Part shown: positions 26,829 to 39,157 of the stretch, piece by piece
Numbering within the stretch: position 1 is the first letter of the stretch
How the letters are laid out: the number at the start of each line of letters is the position of its first letter
Source of the DNA: CAVQWT01 sp963717705
GTDB lineage: Bacteria; Pseudomonadota; Gammaproteobacteria; Burkholderiales; Casimicrobiaceae
DNA length: 64,000 nt
Reading direction: 5' to 3'
Assembly: GCA_963717705.1 (NCBI GenBank)
Contig: CAVQWT010000005.1
Location: 496,001-560,000, forward strand
The notes under the pieces: generated by a model
Databases searched by the model: none
Seen by the model: the letters and a program-made list of their open reading frames with translations, nothing else
What the model was told of the DNA's origin: nothing
Position numbers and translations under genes: made by a program

Positions 26829-28838
26829 ATGAGCGCGTTGCGCCCGGAGTTGCTGACCCTGGTGGTCGCGGCCATCGGCGCCTGGCTCCTGATCGGCGCG
26901 CTCGGACTCGCGCGCCCCCGGCACTTCGGCTTCGTCAGCCGCGTCCTGTTTCCCCTCGGGGCCGCGGTCGGACTCGCGCTCGCGATCGTCGGCTTCGTCG
27001 GCATCGCCTCGCCGCCGCGAACCCTGGTGCTGCCGCTGGGGCTGCCGGACCTGCCGTTCCACCTGCGCCTCGACGCATTGTCGTCGTTCTTCCTGCTGCT
27101 GCTGGGAGCCGCCGGCGCCGCGATCTCGGTGTTCTCGATCGGCTACTTCCGCTCCAGCGAAGGTACGGCCCCCGGCGTGATCTGCGCCCAGTACCACGCG
27201 TTCCTGGCGTCGATGGCGCTGGTGCTGATCGCCGACGACGCGTACGCGTTCATGGTCGCCTGGGAGTCGATGGCGCTGTCGTCGTACTTCCTCGTCACCA
27301 CCGAACACCGGATTCCCGAAATCCGCCGCGCGGGTTTCCTCTACCTCCTGATCGCGCACGTCGGCGCGATCGGCATCCTGCTCTGCTTCGGCGTCCTTCA
27401 GGGCGGCAGCGGCGACTACACCTTCGACGCGATGCGCGCGGCGAAGCTCGCCGGCGCGTGGCCGTCGGCGGCGTTCTTCCTCGCGCTGTTCGGCTTCGGG
27501 GCCAAGGCCGGGATCGTTCCGCTGCACGTCTGGCTGCCCGAGGCGCACCCTGCGGCACCGTCGCCGGTGTCGGCGCTGATGAGCGGCGTGATGCTGAAGA
27601 CGGCGATCTACGGGCTGCTGCGCGTGACCTTCGACCTGCTCGGAACGCAGCTGTGGTGGTGGGGCGTGACCGCTCTCGCGCTCGGCCTCGTCACGGCGCT
27701 GTTCGGCGTGATCTTCGCCGCCGTGCAGACCGACATGAAGCGCCTGCTCGCGTATTCGTCGATCGAGAACATCGGCATCATCGTCGCCGGCATCGGCCTC
27801 ACGATCCTGTTCAAGGCCTACGACAAGTCGCTGCTGGCCGCCGTCACGCTGACCGCGGTGCTCTACCACACGCTGAATCACGCGTTCTTCAAGAGCCTGC
27901 TGTTCCTCGCCACAGGGTCGGTGCTGCACGCGACGAAGGAGCGCAGCCTCGGCAAGCTCGGCGGCCTCATCCACCGGATGCCATGGGTCGCGTGGCTCGC
28001 TCTGGTCGGCACGCTGGCGATCGCCGGCCTGCCGCCGCTCAACGGCTTCGTCTCCGAGTGGCTGCTGCTGCAGGCGTTCCTGTTCACGCCGACGCTGCCG
28101 CAGTCGTTCGTCAACATGCTGGTGCCGCTGGCCGCCGCGGCGCTGGTGCTCGCCGCCGCACTGGCCGCGTACGTGATGGTCAAGTTCTACGGCGTGATCT
28201 TCCTCGGCCAGCCGCGCGAGGCCAATCTCGCCTACGCGCAGGACGCCGGCTGGCCGGAGCGGGTCGCGCTGATCTGGCTCGCCGCCGGCTGCGTGCTGCT
28301 CGGCGTGTTTCCGGTCGCCGTGATCGCCGCGATCGATCCGATCAACAGCATGCTGCTCGGCTCCACGGCCATCCGCTCGGTCACCGGCAACTGGCTGCTG
28401 CTGACCCCGATCAGCGCGGATCGCGCGAGCTACAGCCCGCTGGTCGTCCTGGCGGTGATCGTGGCGATCGTGCTGCTGACCGCGCAGGTCGTCCATCGCC
28501 TCTACCACGGCCGGGTGCGCCGCGCGCCACCTTGGGACTGCGGCTTCCCGATGCAGACACCGCGGATGCAGGACAGCGCCGAAGGCTTCGGACAGCCGAT
28601 CCGCCAGGTGTTCGAGCCCTTCTTCCGGATGGAGCGGCATCTGCCCTCGCCGTTCGACACGGCGCCCGCCTACTCGGTCAAGGCCGGCGACCACTGGTGG
28701 CACTGGCTGTACCTGCCGATTGCGCGCGTGGCCGATTTCACCGCCCGGCTGATCGGTCGCATCCAGCAGGGCCGCATCTCGGTCTACCTCACCTACAGCT
28801 TCTTCACGCTGCTCGCGCTGCTGTTCTTCGTCCGATGA
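26829..28838 (+). CDS. hyfB: Hydrogenase-4-like membrane subunit B (antiporter-like, NuoL/N family)
   Basis: A 669-residue polytopic inner-membrane protein homologous to HyfB and the antiporter-like subunits of complex I, which move protons. Hallmarks are the functional Glu in AWESMALSSYFLV (TM5-type), Lys in GFGAKAGIVPLHVWLPEAHP, the discontinuous helices, and Lys/His in NHAFFKSLLFLATGSVLHA. The tail resembles HyfB (PPWDCGFPMQTPRMQDSAEG, HLPSPFDTAPAYSVKAGDHW). The SD lies inside the preceding 60-bp repeat. First gene of a six-gene cluster; its stop overlaps hyfC (ATGA). Confidence 0.88.
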   Translation: MSALRPELLTLVVAAIGAWLLIGALGLARPRHFGFVSRVLFPLGAAVGLALAIVGFVGIASPPRTLVLPLGLPDLPFHLRLDALSSFFLLLLGAAGAAISVFSIGYFRSSEGTAPGVICAQYHAFLASMALVLIADDAYAFMVAWESMALSSYFLVTTEHRIPEIRRAGFLYLLIAHVGAIGILLCFGVLQGGSGDYTFDAMRAAKLAGAWPSAAFFLALFGFGAKAGIVPLHVWLPEAHPAAPSPVSALMSGVMLKTAIYGLLRVTFDLLGTQLWWWGVTALALGLVTALFGVIFAAVQTDMKRLLAYSSIENIGIIVAGIGLTILFKAYDKSLLAAVTLTAVLYHTLNHAFFKSLLFLATGSVLHATKERSLGKLGGLIHRMPWVAWLALVGTLAIAGLPPLNGFVSEWLLLQAFLFTPTLPQSFVNMLVPLAAAALVLAAALAAYVMVKFYGVIFLGQPREANLAYAQDAGWPERVALIWLAAGCVLLGVFPVAVIAAIDPINSMLLGSTAIRSVTGNWLLLTPISADRASYSPLVVLAVIVAIVLLTAQVVHRLYHGRVRRAPPWDCGFPMQTPRMQDSAEGFGQPIRQVFEPFFRMERHLPSPFDTAPAYSVKAGDHWWHWLYLPIARVADFTARLIGRIQQGRISVYLTYSFFTLLALLFFVR

Positions 28839-29785
28839 CCGCCTACGGCTTCCTGTCGCAGCTGCTGCAGCTCGCCATCGCCCTCGCGCTGGCGCCGCTG
28901 CTCGTCGGCTGGGTCAACCAGTGCCGCGCGTGGCTGCAGAACAAGTCGGCGCCGTCGCTGCTGCTGCCGTATCGGATGATCCGCAAGCTGTTCATGAAGG
29001 ACGCGGTCGTCGCGGCGAACGCGTCGCCGCTGTTCCGGATGACGCCGTATCTCGTTTTCGGCGCCATGTGCTGCGCGGCGGCGATCGTGCCCTCGCTCGC
29101 GACCGACCTGCCCTTCGCGCGCGCCGCCGACGCGATCGCGCTGGTCGGCCTGTTCGCGCTGGCCCGCGTGTTCATCGCGCTGGCGGCGATGGACATCGGC
29201 ACCTCGTTCGGTTCGATGGGTGCGCGCCGCGAGATGTTCGTCGGCTTCCTCGCCGAGCCGGCGCTGCTGATGGTGCTGTTCACGGCCTCGCTGATCTCCG
29301 GTTCGACGTCGCTGCCGACGATCGTCGACACGCTGGCGCACCGCGAGCTCGCCATCTACCCGAGCCTGGCACTCGCCGGCGTCGCGTTCACGATGGTGTC
29401 GCTGGCCGAGAACGCGCGCATACCTGTCGACAACCCGGCGACGCACCTCGAGCTGACGATGATCCACGAGGCGATGATCCTCGAGTACTCGGCCCGCCAC
29501 CTGGCGCTGATCGAGTGGGCGTCGGCGCTGAAGCTGTTCAACTACTCGTGCATCGGGCTGGCGATCTTCTTCCCCTTCGGCATCGCCGCCGGCAGCAACG
29601 ACTGGATGGCGATCCTGGGCGCCGTGCCGGCGCTGATCGCGAAACTGCTCGTCGGCGGCTTCGCGCTGGCGCTGATCGAGACGCTGTCGGCCAAGATGCG
29701 GATCTTCCGCGCGCCGGAGTTCCTGGGCACCGCGTTCCTGCTTGCGGTGCTGGCGATGCTGGTCCACCTGCTGCTGGGAAGCTGA
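28835..29785 (+). CDS. hyfC: Hydrogenase-4-like membrane subunit C (NuoH family)
   Basis: A 316-residue membrane anchor equivalent to NuoH/HyfC, which joins the peripheral arm to the antiporter-like subunits. It has about eight hydrophobic segments, the quinone/E-channel-type loop with MDIGTSFGSMGARREMF, and the acidic motif ARIPVDNPATHLELTMIHEA conserved in this family. It overlaps hyfB by four bases (ATGA) and is followed two bases later by hyfE. Confidence 0.9.
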   Translation: MTAYGFLSQLLQLAIALALAPLLVGWVNQCRAWLQNKSAPSLLLPYRMIRKLFMKDAVVAANASPLFRMTPYLVFGAMCCAAAIVPSLATDLPFARAADAIALVGLFALARVFIALAAMDIGTSFGSMGARREMFVGFLAEPALLMVLFTASLISGSTSLPTIVDTLAHRELAIYPSLALAGVAFTMVSLAENARIPVDNPATHLELTMIHEAMILEYSARHLALIEWASALKLFNYSCIGLAIFFPFGIAAGSNDWMAILGAVPALIAKLLVGGFALALIETLSAKMRIFRAPEFLGTAFLLAVLAMLVHLLLGS

Positions 29786-29787
29786 CC

Positions 29788-30456
29788 GTGGCCGCGCTCC
29801 CGTTCTACGCCCAACTCATCAACCTCTTCGCCGCGCTGCTGCTGCTGCTGGCCTTCGCGATGCTCACGCAGCGCCGCGTGCTGTCGCTGATCAACCTGTT
29901 CGCGGCGCAGGGCCTGACGCTCGCGGCGTCGACGGCGGTCGTCGCCTGGGGCACCGGACAGTCGCACCTGTACTGGTCGGCGGGGCTGACGCTGCTGCTC
30001 AAGGTGATCCTGCTGCCGTGGCTGCTGTACCGGCTGATCCGGCAGCTCGAAGTCCGGTGGGACGTCGAGCCGCTGATCAACATCCCCACGACGATGCTGG
30101 TCGGCATCGTGCTGGTGGTGTTCTCGTTCAATCTTGCGGTGCCGATCTCCCAGCTCGCCAGCACGGTGACGCGGGCGACGCTGGGGATCGCCATGGCCTG
30201 CGTCATGCTCTCCTTCCTGATGATGATCACGCGACGCAAGGCCATCACGCAGGTCGTCGGCTTCCTGTCGATGGAGAACGGCTTGTTCTTTGCCGCGACC
30301 AGCGCCACCTACGGCATGCCGATGGTGGTCGAGCTCGGCATCGCGCTCGACGTGCTGGTCGGCATGCTCATTCTCGGGGTGTTCTTCTTCCAGATCCGCG
30401 AGCAGTTCGACAGCCTCGACCTCAAGCACCTGGAGAAGCTCAAGGAGGGCGAGTGA
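29788..30456 (+). CDS. hyfE: Hydrogenase-4-like membrane subunit E (NuoK-like)
   Basis: A 222-residue protein of about seven membrane helices that matches HyfE, whose C-terminal part corresponds to NuoK. It has RRKAITQVVGFLSMENGLFF and VELGIALDVLVGMLILGVFF with a membrane-embedded Glu. The start is GTG at 29788, two bases after the hyfC stop. Its stop region overlaps the GTG start of hyfF (GTGA), so all four membrane genes are translationally linked. Confidence 0.88.
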   Translation: MAALPFYAQLINLFAALLLLLAFAMLTQRRVLSLINLFAAQGLTLAASTAVVAWGTGQSHLYWSAGLTLLLKVILLPWLLYRLIRQLEVRWDVEPLINIPTTMLVGIVLVVFSFNLAVPISQLASTVTRATLGIAMACVMLSFLMMITRRKAITQVVGFLSMENGLFFAATSATYGMPMVVELGIALDVLVGMLILGVFFFQIREQFDSLDLKHLEKLKEGE

Positions 30457-31904
30457 TCGAGATCCTCGCCGTCCTCGGATTCCCGCTTGCGGGGGCACTC
30501 GCGCTGGCGATCATCGGCGAGCGCGACGAGGCGCCCATCGTCAACGCGGTCGCCAGCTTCCTCACCTTCGCCGCGGCGATGGCGCTGACCGCGCGCGTGA
30601 TTGCGGACGGGCCGCTGCTGGTGCTCGACCGGCAGTTCTTCGTCGACCCGTTCAACGTGTTCCTGGTCGCGCTGACGGCGTTCGTCGGATTCACCACGTC
30701 GATCTTCTCGCGGCCGTACATGCGCATCGAGCACGAGCGCGGGAAGCTGAGCGCCGCGCGGCTGCGGCTCTATCACAGCATGTACCAGCTCTTCAATTTC
30801 ACGATGCTGGTGGCGCTGCTGACCAACAACATGGGCATCCTGTGGGTGGCGATGGAGGCGGCAACACTGACGACGGTGCTGCTGGTCTCGCTGTACCGGA
30901 CGCCGGCCAGCCTCGAGGCCGCGTGGAAGTACTTCATCCTGTGCGGCGTCGGCATCGCGCAGGCGCTGTTCGGGACGATCCTGCTGTTCTTCGCCGCGGA
31001 AAAGCTGCTCGGCGCGGAAGGCGGAGCGCTGCTGTGGACCGAGCTCAACCAGGTCAAGGGCCAGCTCGAGCCGACGGTGCTGCTGCTGGCGTTCGTGTTC
31101 CTGCTGGTCGGATACGGCACCAAGGTCGGGCTGGTGCCGCTGCACAACTGGCTGCCGGATGCGCACGCCGAAGGCCCGACCCCGGTGTCCGCGGTGCTGT
31201 CCGGCCTGCTGCTCAACGTCGCGCTGTACGCGGTCGTCCGCTGCAAGGTGCTGGTCGACGGCGCGGTGCACACCGGCATCGCCAGCACGCTGATGATGGG
31301 CTTCGGCCTGCTGTCGGTGGTCGTCGCCGCGTTCCTGCTGTCGCGGCAGAAGGACATCAAGCGGCTGTTCGCGTATTCGTCGATCGAGCACATGGGCATC
31401 ATCACCTTCGCCTTCGGCATGGGCGGACCCATCGCGAACTTCGCCGCGCTGCTGCACATGACGGTGCACTCGCTGACCAAGTCGGCGATCTTCTACGCCG
31501 TCGGCCACGCGGCACAGAAGACCGGGACGCAGCTGATCGACGGCATCCGCGGGCTGGTCACGACCAGCCCGGCGATCGGCTGGGGGCTCGCGCTGGGTAC
31601 GCTGGCGATCCTGGGGATGCCGCCGTTCGGCGTGTTCGCCAGCGAATTCCTGATCCTCACCACGGCGATGCGCGAGCAGCCGTGGGCGACGCCGTTCCTG
31701 CTGCTGGCGCTCGGGGTCGCGTTCGCCGCGGTGTTCTCCAAGGTGCAGCCGATGGTGTTCGGCGAGACGACGGCACAGCGGCTGCCGGTGCGGCCGGCGA
31801 TGCTGCCGGTGTTCGTCCACCTCGCGCTGGTGCTGATGCTCGGATTGTGGATTCCGCCCTGGCTCGCCGAGTGGTATCGGCAGGCCGCGCGGATGATCGG
31901 ATGA
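30453..31904 (+). CDS. hyfF: Hydrogenase-4-like membrane subunit F (antiporter-like)
   Basis: A 483-residue second antiporter-like subunit of the NuoM/N type. The functional residues are visible in AMEAATLTTVLLVSLYRTP (Glu), YGTKVGLVPLHNWLPDAHAE (Lys), RLFAYSSIEHMGIITFAFG and TVHSLTKSAIFYAVGHAAQ (Lys/His). It starts with GTG overlapping the hyfE stop. Two such subunits in one cluster imply at least two proton paths. The hyfG-like gene follows after 16 bases. Confidence 0.9.
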   Translation: MIEILAVLGFPLAGALALAIIGERDEAPIVNAVASFLTFAAAMALTARVIADGPLLVLDRQFFVDPFNVFLVALTAFVGFTTSIFSRPYMRIEHERGKLSAARLRLYHSMYQLFNFTMLVALLTNNMGILWVAMEAATLTTVLLVSLYRTPASLEAAWKYFILCGVGIAQALFGTILLFFAAEKLLGAEGGALLWTELNQVKGQLEPTVLLLAFVFLLVGYGTKVGLVPLHNWLPDAHAEGPTPVSAVLSGLLLNVALYAVVRCKVLVDGAVHTGIASTLMMGFGLLSVVVAAFLLSRQKDIKRLFAYSSIEHMGIITFAFGMGGPIANFAALLHMTVHSLTKSAIFYAVGHAAQKTGTQLIDGIRGLVTTSPAIGWGLALGTLAILGMPPFGVFASEFLILTTAMREQPWATPFLLLALGVAFAAVFSKVQPMVFGETTAQRLPVRPAMLPVFVHLALVLMLGLWIPPWLAEWYRQAARMIG

Positions 31905-31920
31905 CCGCAGGCGGCCCGCC

Positions 31921-33474
31921 ATGAACGTCAACCCCCTCGGCCTCGCCGCCGCGTCGCTGCCCTCGTCGATCCCGGCGCAGCGGGTGCCCGTCAGCTCCGG
32001 CCAGCTGCTGCCGGCGTGCCGCCTGTGCTGGGAGCGCGGCGGGCAGCTCGCCGCGCTGTGGGCCAGCGACGAGCGCGACCGCGATCGCGGCTTCGTGCTG
32101 CGCGTGGCGCTCCACGACGCCGACGGCCTGACGGTGCTCGAGCAGATGCTGCCGCCGAACGACCCCGCGTTTCCCGATCTCTGCCTCATCTTCCCGGCGG
32201 CCGGCCGCATGCAGCGGGCCGCGTTCGATCTGGTCGGGGTGGCGTCGGAGGCCGACGACCAGCGGCCGTGGCTGTGGATGGCGAGCTGGCCGATCGACCG
32301 GTTCCCGCTGCGCCGCGACTTCGAGGCGTCGCCCAAGTGGGAGCCCGGGCAGGAGGAGTACCCGTTCGTCCGCGTCACCGGCGAAGGCGTGCACGAGATT
32401 CCGGTCGGGCCGGTGCACGCCGGGATCATCGAACCGGGGCATTTCCGCTTCCAGGTCGTCGGCGAGAAGGTGCTGCGGCTGGAGCAGCGCCTGGGCTGGG
32501 TGCACAAGGGCATCGAGAAGCGCTTCGAGTCGATGTCGCTCGCCGACGGTCACCGGCTGGCGGGCCGCGTGTCCGGCGACAGCACCGTCGCCTATGCGCT
32601 GGCGTATGCGCAGGCCGCCGAGGCGATCGGAGCCGTCGCGGTGCCGCCGCGGGCCGTCTGGCTGCGCGCGCTGCTGCTCGAGCGCGAACGCATCGCCAAC
32701 CACCTCGGCGACCTCGGCTATCTCGGCAACGACGGCGGCTTCGCTTTCGGCCTCGCGCAGTTCTCGCGCCTGAAGGAGGACGTGCTGCGCGCCAACCGCG
32801 CGGCGTTCGGCCACCGGCTGCTGATGGACGTCGTGGTCCCCGGCGGCGTCGCGCAGGGTCTCGCTGCCGACGATGCGGCGGCGCTCCGCGATCAATGCAC
32901 GTCGCTGGAAGCGGAGATCCGCAGGCTGCGCGACATCTACGACGACCACGCGGGACTGCAGGATCGCTTCCGCACGTGCGGACGGGTGCCGCCCGACCTC
33001 GCCGCCCGGCTCGGGCTCGCGGGCATGGCCGGTCGTGCCAGCGGCCAGGCGCGCGACCTGCGGTGCGACTTCCCATCCGCGCCGTGGGATGCCCTCGGCG
33101 TGCGCAAGGCGGGCCACGCCGACGGCGACGTCGCGGCCCGGGTCGCGGTCCGCTTCGACGAGGTGCTGGAATCGCTGCGGCTGGTCCGGGCGATCGTCGA
33201 CGCGCTGCCGGCGGGCGACTGCCGCGCGGCGCTGCCGGAGGCCGCCGCGTGGCCGGCGTCGCGGCTGGCGATCGGCTGCGTCGAGGGCTGGCGGGGACCG
33301 GTGCTGGTCGCGCTCGAAAGCGGCCCCGGCGGCTCGATCCGCCGCTGCCATCCGCACGACCCGTCGTGGTCGAACTGGCCGGTGCTGGAGCACGCCGTCA
33401 TCGGCAACATCGTTCCCGACTTCCCGCTGATCAACAAATCGTTCAACCTGTCGTACAGCGGGCACGACCTCTAG
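31921..33474 (+). CDS. Hydrogenase-4-like large subunit lacking all NiFe-ligand cysteines (HyfG/NuoCD-like)
   Basis: A 517-residue fusion of a NuoC-like N-terminal domain (about 1-155) and a hydrogenase large-subunit/NuoD-like domain. Family features are clear: PVGPVHAGIIEPGHFRFQVV, GWVHKGIEKRFE and LLERERIANHLGDLG. Where active group 4 hydrogenases have RxCGxC the sequence reads RVSGDST, and where they end DPCxxC it reads NLSYSGHDL at the extreme C-terminus. All four nickel-iron ligand cysteines are therefore replaced by Ser or Gly. The protein cannot bind a conventional NiFe site; it resembles energy-converting-hydrogenase-related (Ehr) subunits. I leave the symbol empty for that reason. 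Confidence 0.88.
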   Translation: MNVNPLGLAAASLPSSIPAQRVPVSSGQLLPACRLCWERGGQLAALWASDERDRDRGFVLRVALHDADGLTVLEQMLPPNDPAFPDLCLIFPAAGRMQRAAFDLVGVASEADDQRPWLWMASWPIDRFPLRRDFEASPKWEPGQEEYPFVRVTGEGVHEIPVGPVHAGIIEPGHFRFQVVGEKVLRLEQRLGWVHKGIEKRFESMSLADGHRLAGRVSGDSTVAYALAYAQAAEAIGAVAVPPRAVWLRALLLERERIANHLGDLGYLGNDGGFAFGLAQFSRLKEDVLRANRAAFGHRLLMDVVVPGGVAQGLAADDAAALRDQCTSLEAEIRRLRDIYDDHAGLQDRFRTCGRVPPDLAARLGLAGMAGRASGQARDLRCDFPSAPWDALGVRKAGHADGDVAARVAVRFDEVLESLRLVRAIVDALPAGDCRAALPEAAAWPASRLAIGCVEGWRGPVLVALESGPGGSIRRCHPHDPSWSNWPVLEHAVIGNIVPDFPLINKSFNLSYSGHDL

Positions 33475-33547
33475 CCCGCCGCCTTCGAACCGCGACCTTC
33501 CGCTCTCACCGACCCGCCGCAACCGCCCGCCCCGGCTCCCACCCGCC

Positions 33548-34129
33548 ATGCTGCACATCCTTCGCCAGATCGCCCGTACCGGCATCAGGACCGAGCCCGC
33601 CCCGGCCCCCGCCCCTGCCGACGAAACGGCCGCCGTCGCGCGACTCCAGCGCCAGGTGCTGCGCACGCTGGGGCGAGCGCTGACGATCCGCCAGGTAGAC
33701 GCCGGCTCGTGCAACGGCTGCGAGCTCGAGATCCACGCGCTGGGGAACCCCTACTACAACATCGAGGGCATGGGCATCCGCTTCGTCGCGAGCCCGCGGC
33801 ACGCCGATCTGCTGCTGGTCACCGGGCCGGTGTCGAAGCACATGGCGATCGCACTGAAGCGGACGTACGATGCGACCCCGGAGCCGAAGCTCGTCGTCGC
33901 CGTCGGCGACTGCGGCTGCACCGGGGGCATCTTCGGCGAGAGCTACGCGAGCCTGGGCCGCGTCTCCAACGTGATCCCGGTCGACGTCGAGGTTCCCGGC
34001 TGCCCGCCAACACCGACGGCGCTGCTGCAGGGCATCCTGGCCGCGGTGACGCGCCATGCGGATGCCGCCCAGGCGGGCACGGGCGCGACGGAAGCGGCCG
34101 CTGCGGCAAGCGACACCGGCGCCGGCTGA
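33548..34129 (+). CDS. hyfI: Hydrogenase-4-like small subunit (HyfI/NuoB-like)
   Basis: A 193-residue NuoB/HyfI-type protein that should carry the proximal [4Fe-4S] cluster. All ligand cysteines remain: SCNGCELEIHAL (about 57-68), GDCGCTGGIFGESYA (about 121-135) and VPGCPPTPTALLQGI (about 155-169). An Ala/Pro-rich insert (about 15-30) and an Ala-rich tail are extra. It follows the large subunit by 73 bases of C-rich DNA with no clear SD before the ATG. It ends the cluster; no HyfA- or HyfH-type ferredoxin gene is present. Confidence 0.88.
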   Translation: MLHILRQIARTGIRTEPAPAPAPADETAAVARLQRQVLRTLGRALTIRQVDAGSCNGCELEIHALGNPYYNIEGMGIRFVASPRHADLLLVTGPVSKHMAIALKRTYDATPEPKLVVAVGDCGCTGGIFGESYASLGRVSNVIPVDVEVPGCPPTPTALLQGILAAVTRHADAAQAGTGATEAAAAASDTGAG

Positions 34130-34213
34130 CCGGGCGTCGCGCGCGGTCGGCGGCGGCAGACGACCCCGAGACACCTCCCGTTCCGACTCCTCCACCCCGA
34201 CCAGGGAACGACC

Positions 34214-35734
34214 ATGACCGAAACGACGCAAGCCCCGGCCCCGGCCCCGGCGCCGACGCCGACGCCGACCCCGGACGATCCGGCCAGGCGCCTGCGCGAA
34301 AAGCTCGACAAGCTGCTCTCCCGCGCCCCGTGCCGCAGCGAATCCTCGATCGTGCTGAACGGCCGCACGCTCAAGTACCGCGCGATCGCCGAGTTCGTGC
34401 CGGTCGTCGCCGGCGGCGTCGACGACAAGCGCGGCGACCCCGAGGCAGCGATCTTCACGACGTCGTACTTCCTGGACGCCGCCGACCCGGCGACGCGGCC
34501 GGTGTGCTTCGTGTTCAACGGCGGCCCCGGCTCCGCGTCCATCTGGCTGCACCTCGGCGCGCTGGGACCGAAGCGCGTCGTCATCCGCGAGGACGGCACG
34601 ATGCCGCCGCCCCCGTACACGGTGACCGACAACCAGGAATCGTGGTTCGAGCACTTCGACCTCGTGTTCATCGACCCGCCGCACACCGGCTACTCGGTCA
34701 CCGCCAGCCCCGACGCGCGCAAGAAGATGCTCTCGGTCGACGGCGACGTCGACGCGCTCGCCGAGTGCATCCGCACGTGGCTCGGGCGGCATCGGCGCTG
34801 GAGCTCGCCGGTCTACGTCGCCGGCGAGAGCTACGGCACGACGCGCGGCGCGGCGCTGGCGGACAAGCTGCAGGACATCGGTGTCGCACTGTCCGGGCTG
34901 GTGCTCGTCTCCTGCGCGATGGACCTGCAGAGCATCGTGTTCGCGCCGCGCAACGACCTGCCGTACGCGCTGTTCCTGCCCGCCTTCGCGTGCGTCGCGC
35001 AGTACCACGGCAAGCTGAAGGGCAGCCTCGGCGCCTCGCCGGCGGCCGCGCGGGCCGCCGCGGAGGCGTTCGTCGACGAGGACTACCTCGGCGCGCTCCA
35101 CGCCGGGTCCCGGCTGTCGCCCGCCGCGCGCCGGCGCATCGCGGGTCGCATCGGGCAGCTCACCGGCCTCGCGCCGTCGCTGGTCGAGGAAAAGAACCTG
35201 CGCATCAACGACCACACGTTCTTCGTCGAGTTGCTGCGCGACCGCGGCCGGATCGTCGGCCGGCTCGAGGCGCGGGTCACCGGGCCGATGGCCGCGAGCC
35301 GCTCGCACGACTGGGAGTTCGACCCGGGCATCGAGGCGATCGTCGCGCCGTACACGATGGCGGCGCACGCGTACATGAGCGAGACCCTGGGCGTCGACAC
35401 GCAGGCGCGCTACGAGGTACTGTCGGAGGAGGCGCACAAGCAGTGGAACTGGAACCGCCGCGAGGAGCGGGGCAACAGCTTCGCGTGCACCAGCCCCGAC
35501 CTGTCGCGCGCGCTGCGGCGCAACCCGCACCTGCGCGTGCTGGTCGCGAGCGGCCACTACGATCTCGGGACGCCGTACAGCGCGTCGAACTGGTCGCTGG
35601 CGCAGCTCGACGTGCCCGCGGACGTGCTGGCGCGGGTCGAGCACCACTACTACGACGCCGGCCACATGATGTACACGCGCGAGGCCGACATGATGAAGCT
35701 GAAGCGCGACCTCGCGGCGTGGCTCGCCGCGTAG
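34214..35734 (+). CDS. Peptidase S10, serine carboxypeptidase-like
   Basis: A 506-residue serine carboxypeptidase of family S10. Catalytic elements: VFNGGPGSASIWLH (oxyanion region, about 100-113), the nucleophile in VAGESYGTTRGA (about 203-214), Asp region VLVASGHYDLGTPY and His region YYDAGHMMYTRE near the C-terminus. No clear Sec signal is seen; the N-terminus is a low-complexity Ala-Pro-Thr run (about 6-20) encoded by CCGGCC/CCGACG repeats. AGGGAACG precedes the ATG. It follows the Hyf-like cluster but has no known functional link to it. Confidence 0.9.
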   Translation: MTETTQAPAPAPAPTPTPTPDDPARRLREKLDKLLSRAPCRSESSIVLNGRTLKYRAIAEFVPVVAGGVDDKRGDPEAAIFTTSYFLDAADPATRPVCFVFNGGPGSASIWLHLGALGPKRVVIREDGTMPPPPYTVTDNQESWFEHFDLVFIDPPHTGYSVTASPDARKKMLSVDGDVDALAECIRTWLGRHRRWSSPVYVAGESYGTTRGAALADKLQDIGVALSGLVLVSCAMDLQSIVFAPRNDLPYALFLPAFACVAQYHGKLKGSLGASPAAARAAAEAFVDEDYLGALHAGSRLSPAARRRIAGRIGQLTGLAPSLVEEKNLRINDHTFFVELLRDRGRIVGRLEARVTGPMAASRSHDWEFDPGIEAIVAPYTMAAHAYMSETLGVDTQARYEVLSEEAHKQWNWNRREERGNSFACTSPDLSRALRRNPHLRVLVASGHYDLGTPYSASNWSLAQLDVPADVLARVEHHYYDAGHMMYTREADMMKLKRDLAAWLAA

Positions 35735-35756
35735 CGCCGGCGCGCAGCCGATCCGG

Positions 35757-36238
35757 TCAGCGCGCCAGCGCGAGCTCGTAGACGACGTCGGGCTCGCCTT
35801 CCTCGTTGCCCTTGCCGTCGCCGAGCCTGGCCGCGACGAAGCCGTTGCGCTCGTAGAACCGGCGGGCGCCCGCGTTGCGCTGGAAAGTGGCCACCCGCAG
35901 CACCGCCGTCTTCGTCGCCGCCTCGGCGATCACGGCGTCGAGCAGCTGCTGGCCGATCCCGTGCCGGGACCAGCCGGACTTCACGTAGAGGTGCATCAGC
36001 CACGCGCCGTCGCGGGCGGCGAAGCCGACGATCTCGCCGCGCAGCGCCGCAAGCCACACCGACTGCTTCGGCAGCACCTCCCCGCGCATCCAGGCCCGGG
36101 TCTCGGCGTCGTCGTGCACGACGCGCAGCCACGGCATCGCGTCGCGGCGCGCGGCGGTGAACAGCGCGGCGATCGCGTCCGACTCCTCGGCGAACCGGTG
36201 GACGTCGGGTCGGCGCAGCTCGAGCCGTGGCGTCGCGC

Positions 36239-36242
<4 letters not shown>
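35757..36242 (-). CDS. GNAT family N-acetyltransferase
   Basis: A 161-residue acetyltransferase of the GNAT fold with acetyl-CoA motif A in HLYVKSGWSRHGIGQQLLDAVI (about 88-109) and FYERNGFVAARLGDG near the C-terminus. The substrate is unknown. Translation starts with GTG at 36242, which overlaps the uvrA stop (GTGA), so it is coupled to uvrA and needs no promoter of its own. Confidence 0.88.

Positions 36243-39157
<2,915 letters not shown>

Noticed and set aside
24405..28703. A 1,432-codon open frame on the minus strand antisense to metG and hyfB
   Set aside because: Arg/Asp/His-rich antisense translation of two clear genes. High GC makes stop codons rare, so very long shadow frames are expected.
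31921..33474. Calling the large subunit an active [NiFe] hydrogenase or a true NuoD
   Set aside because: It lacks all four metal ligands of hydrogenases, yet its neighbours and N-terminal fusion are Hyf-type, not complex I.
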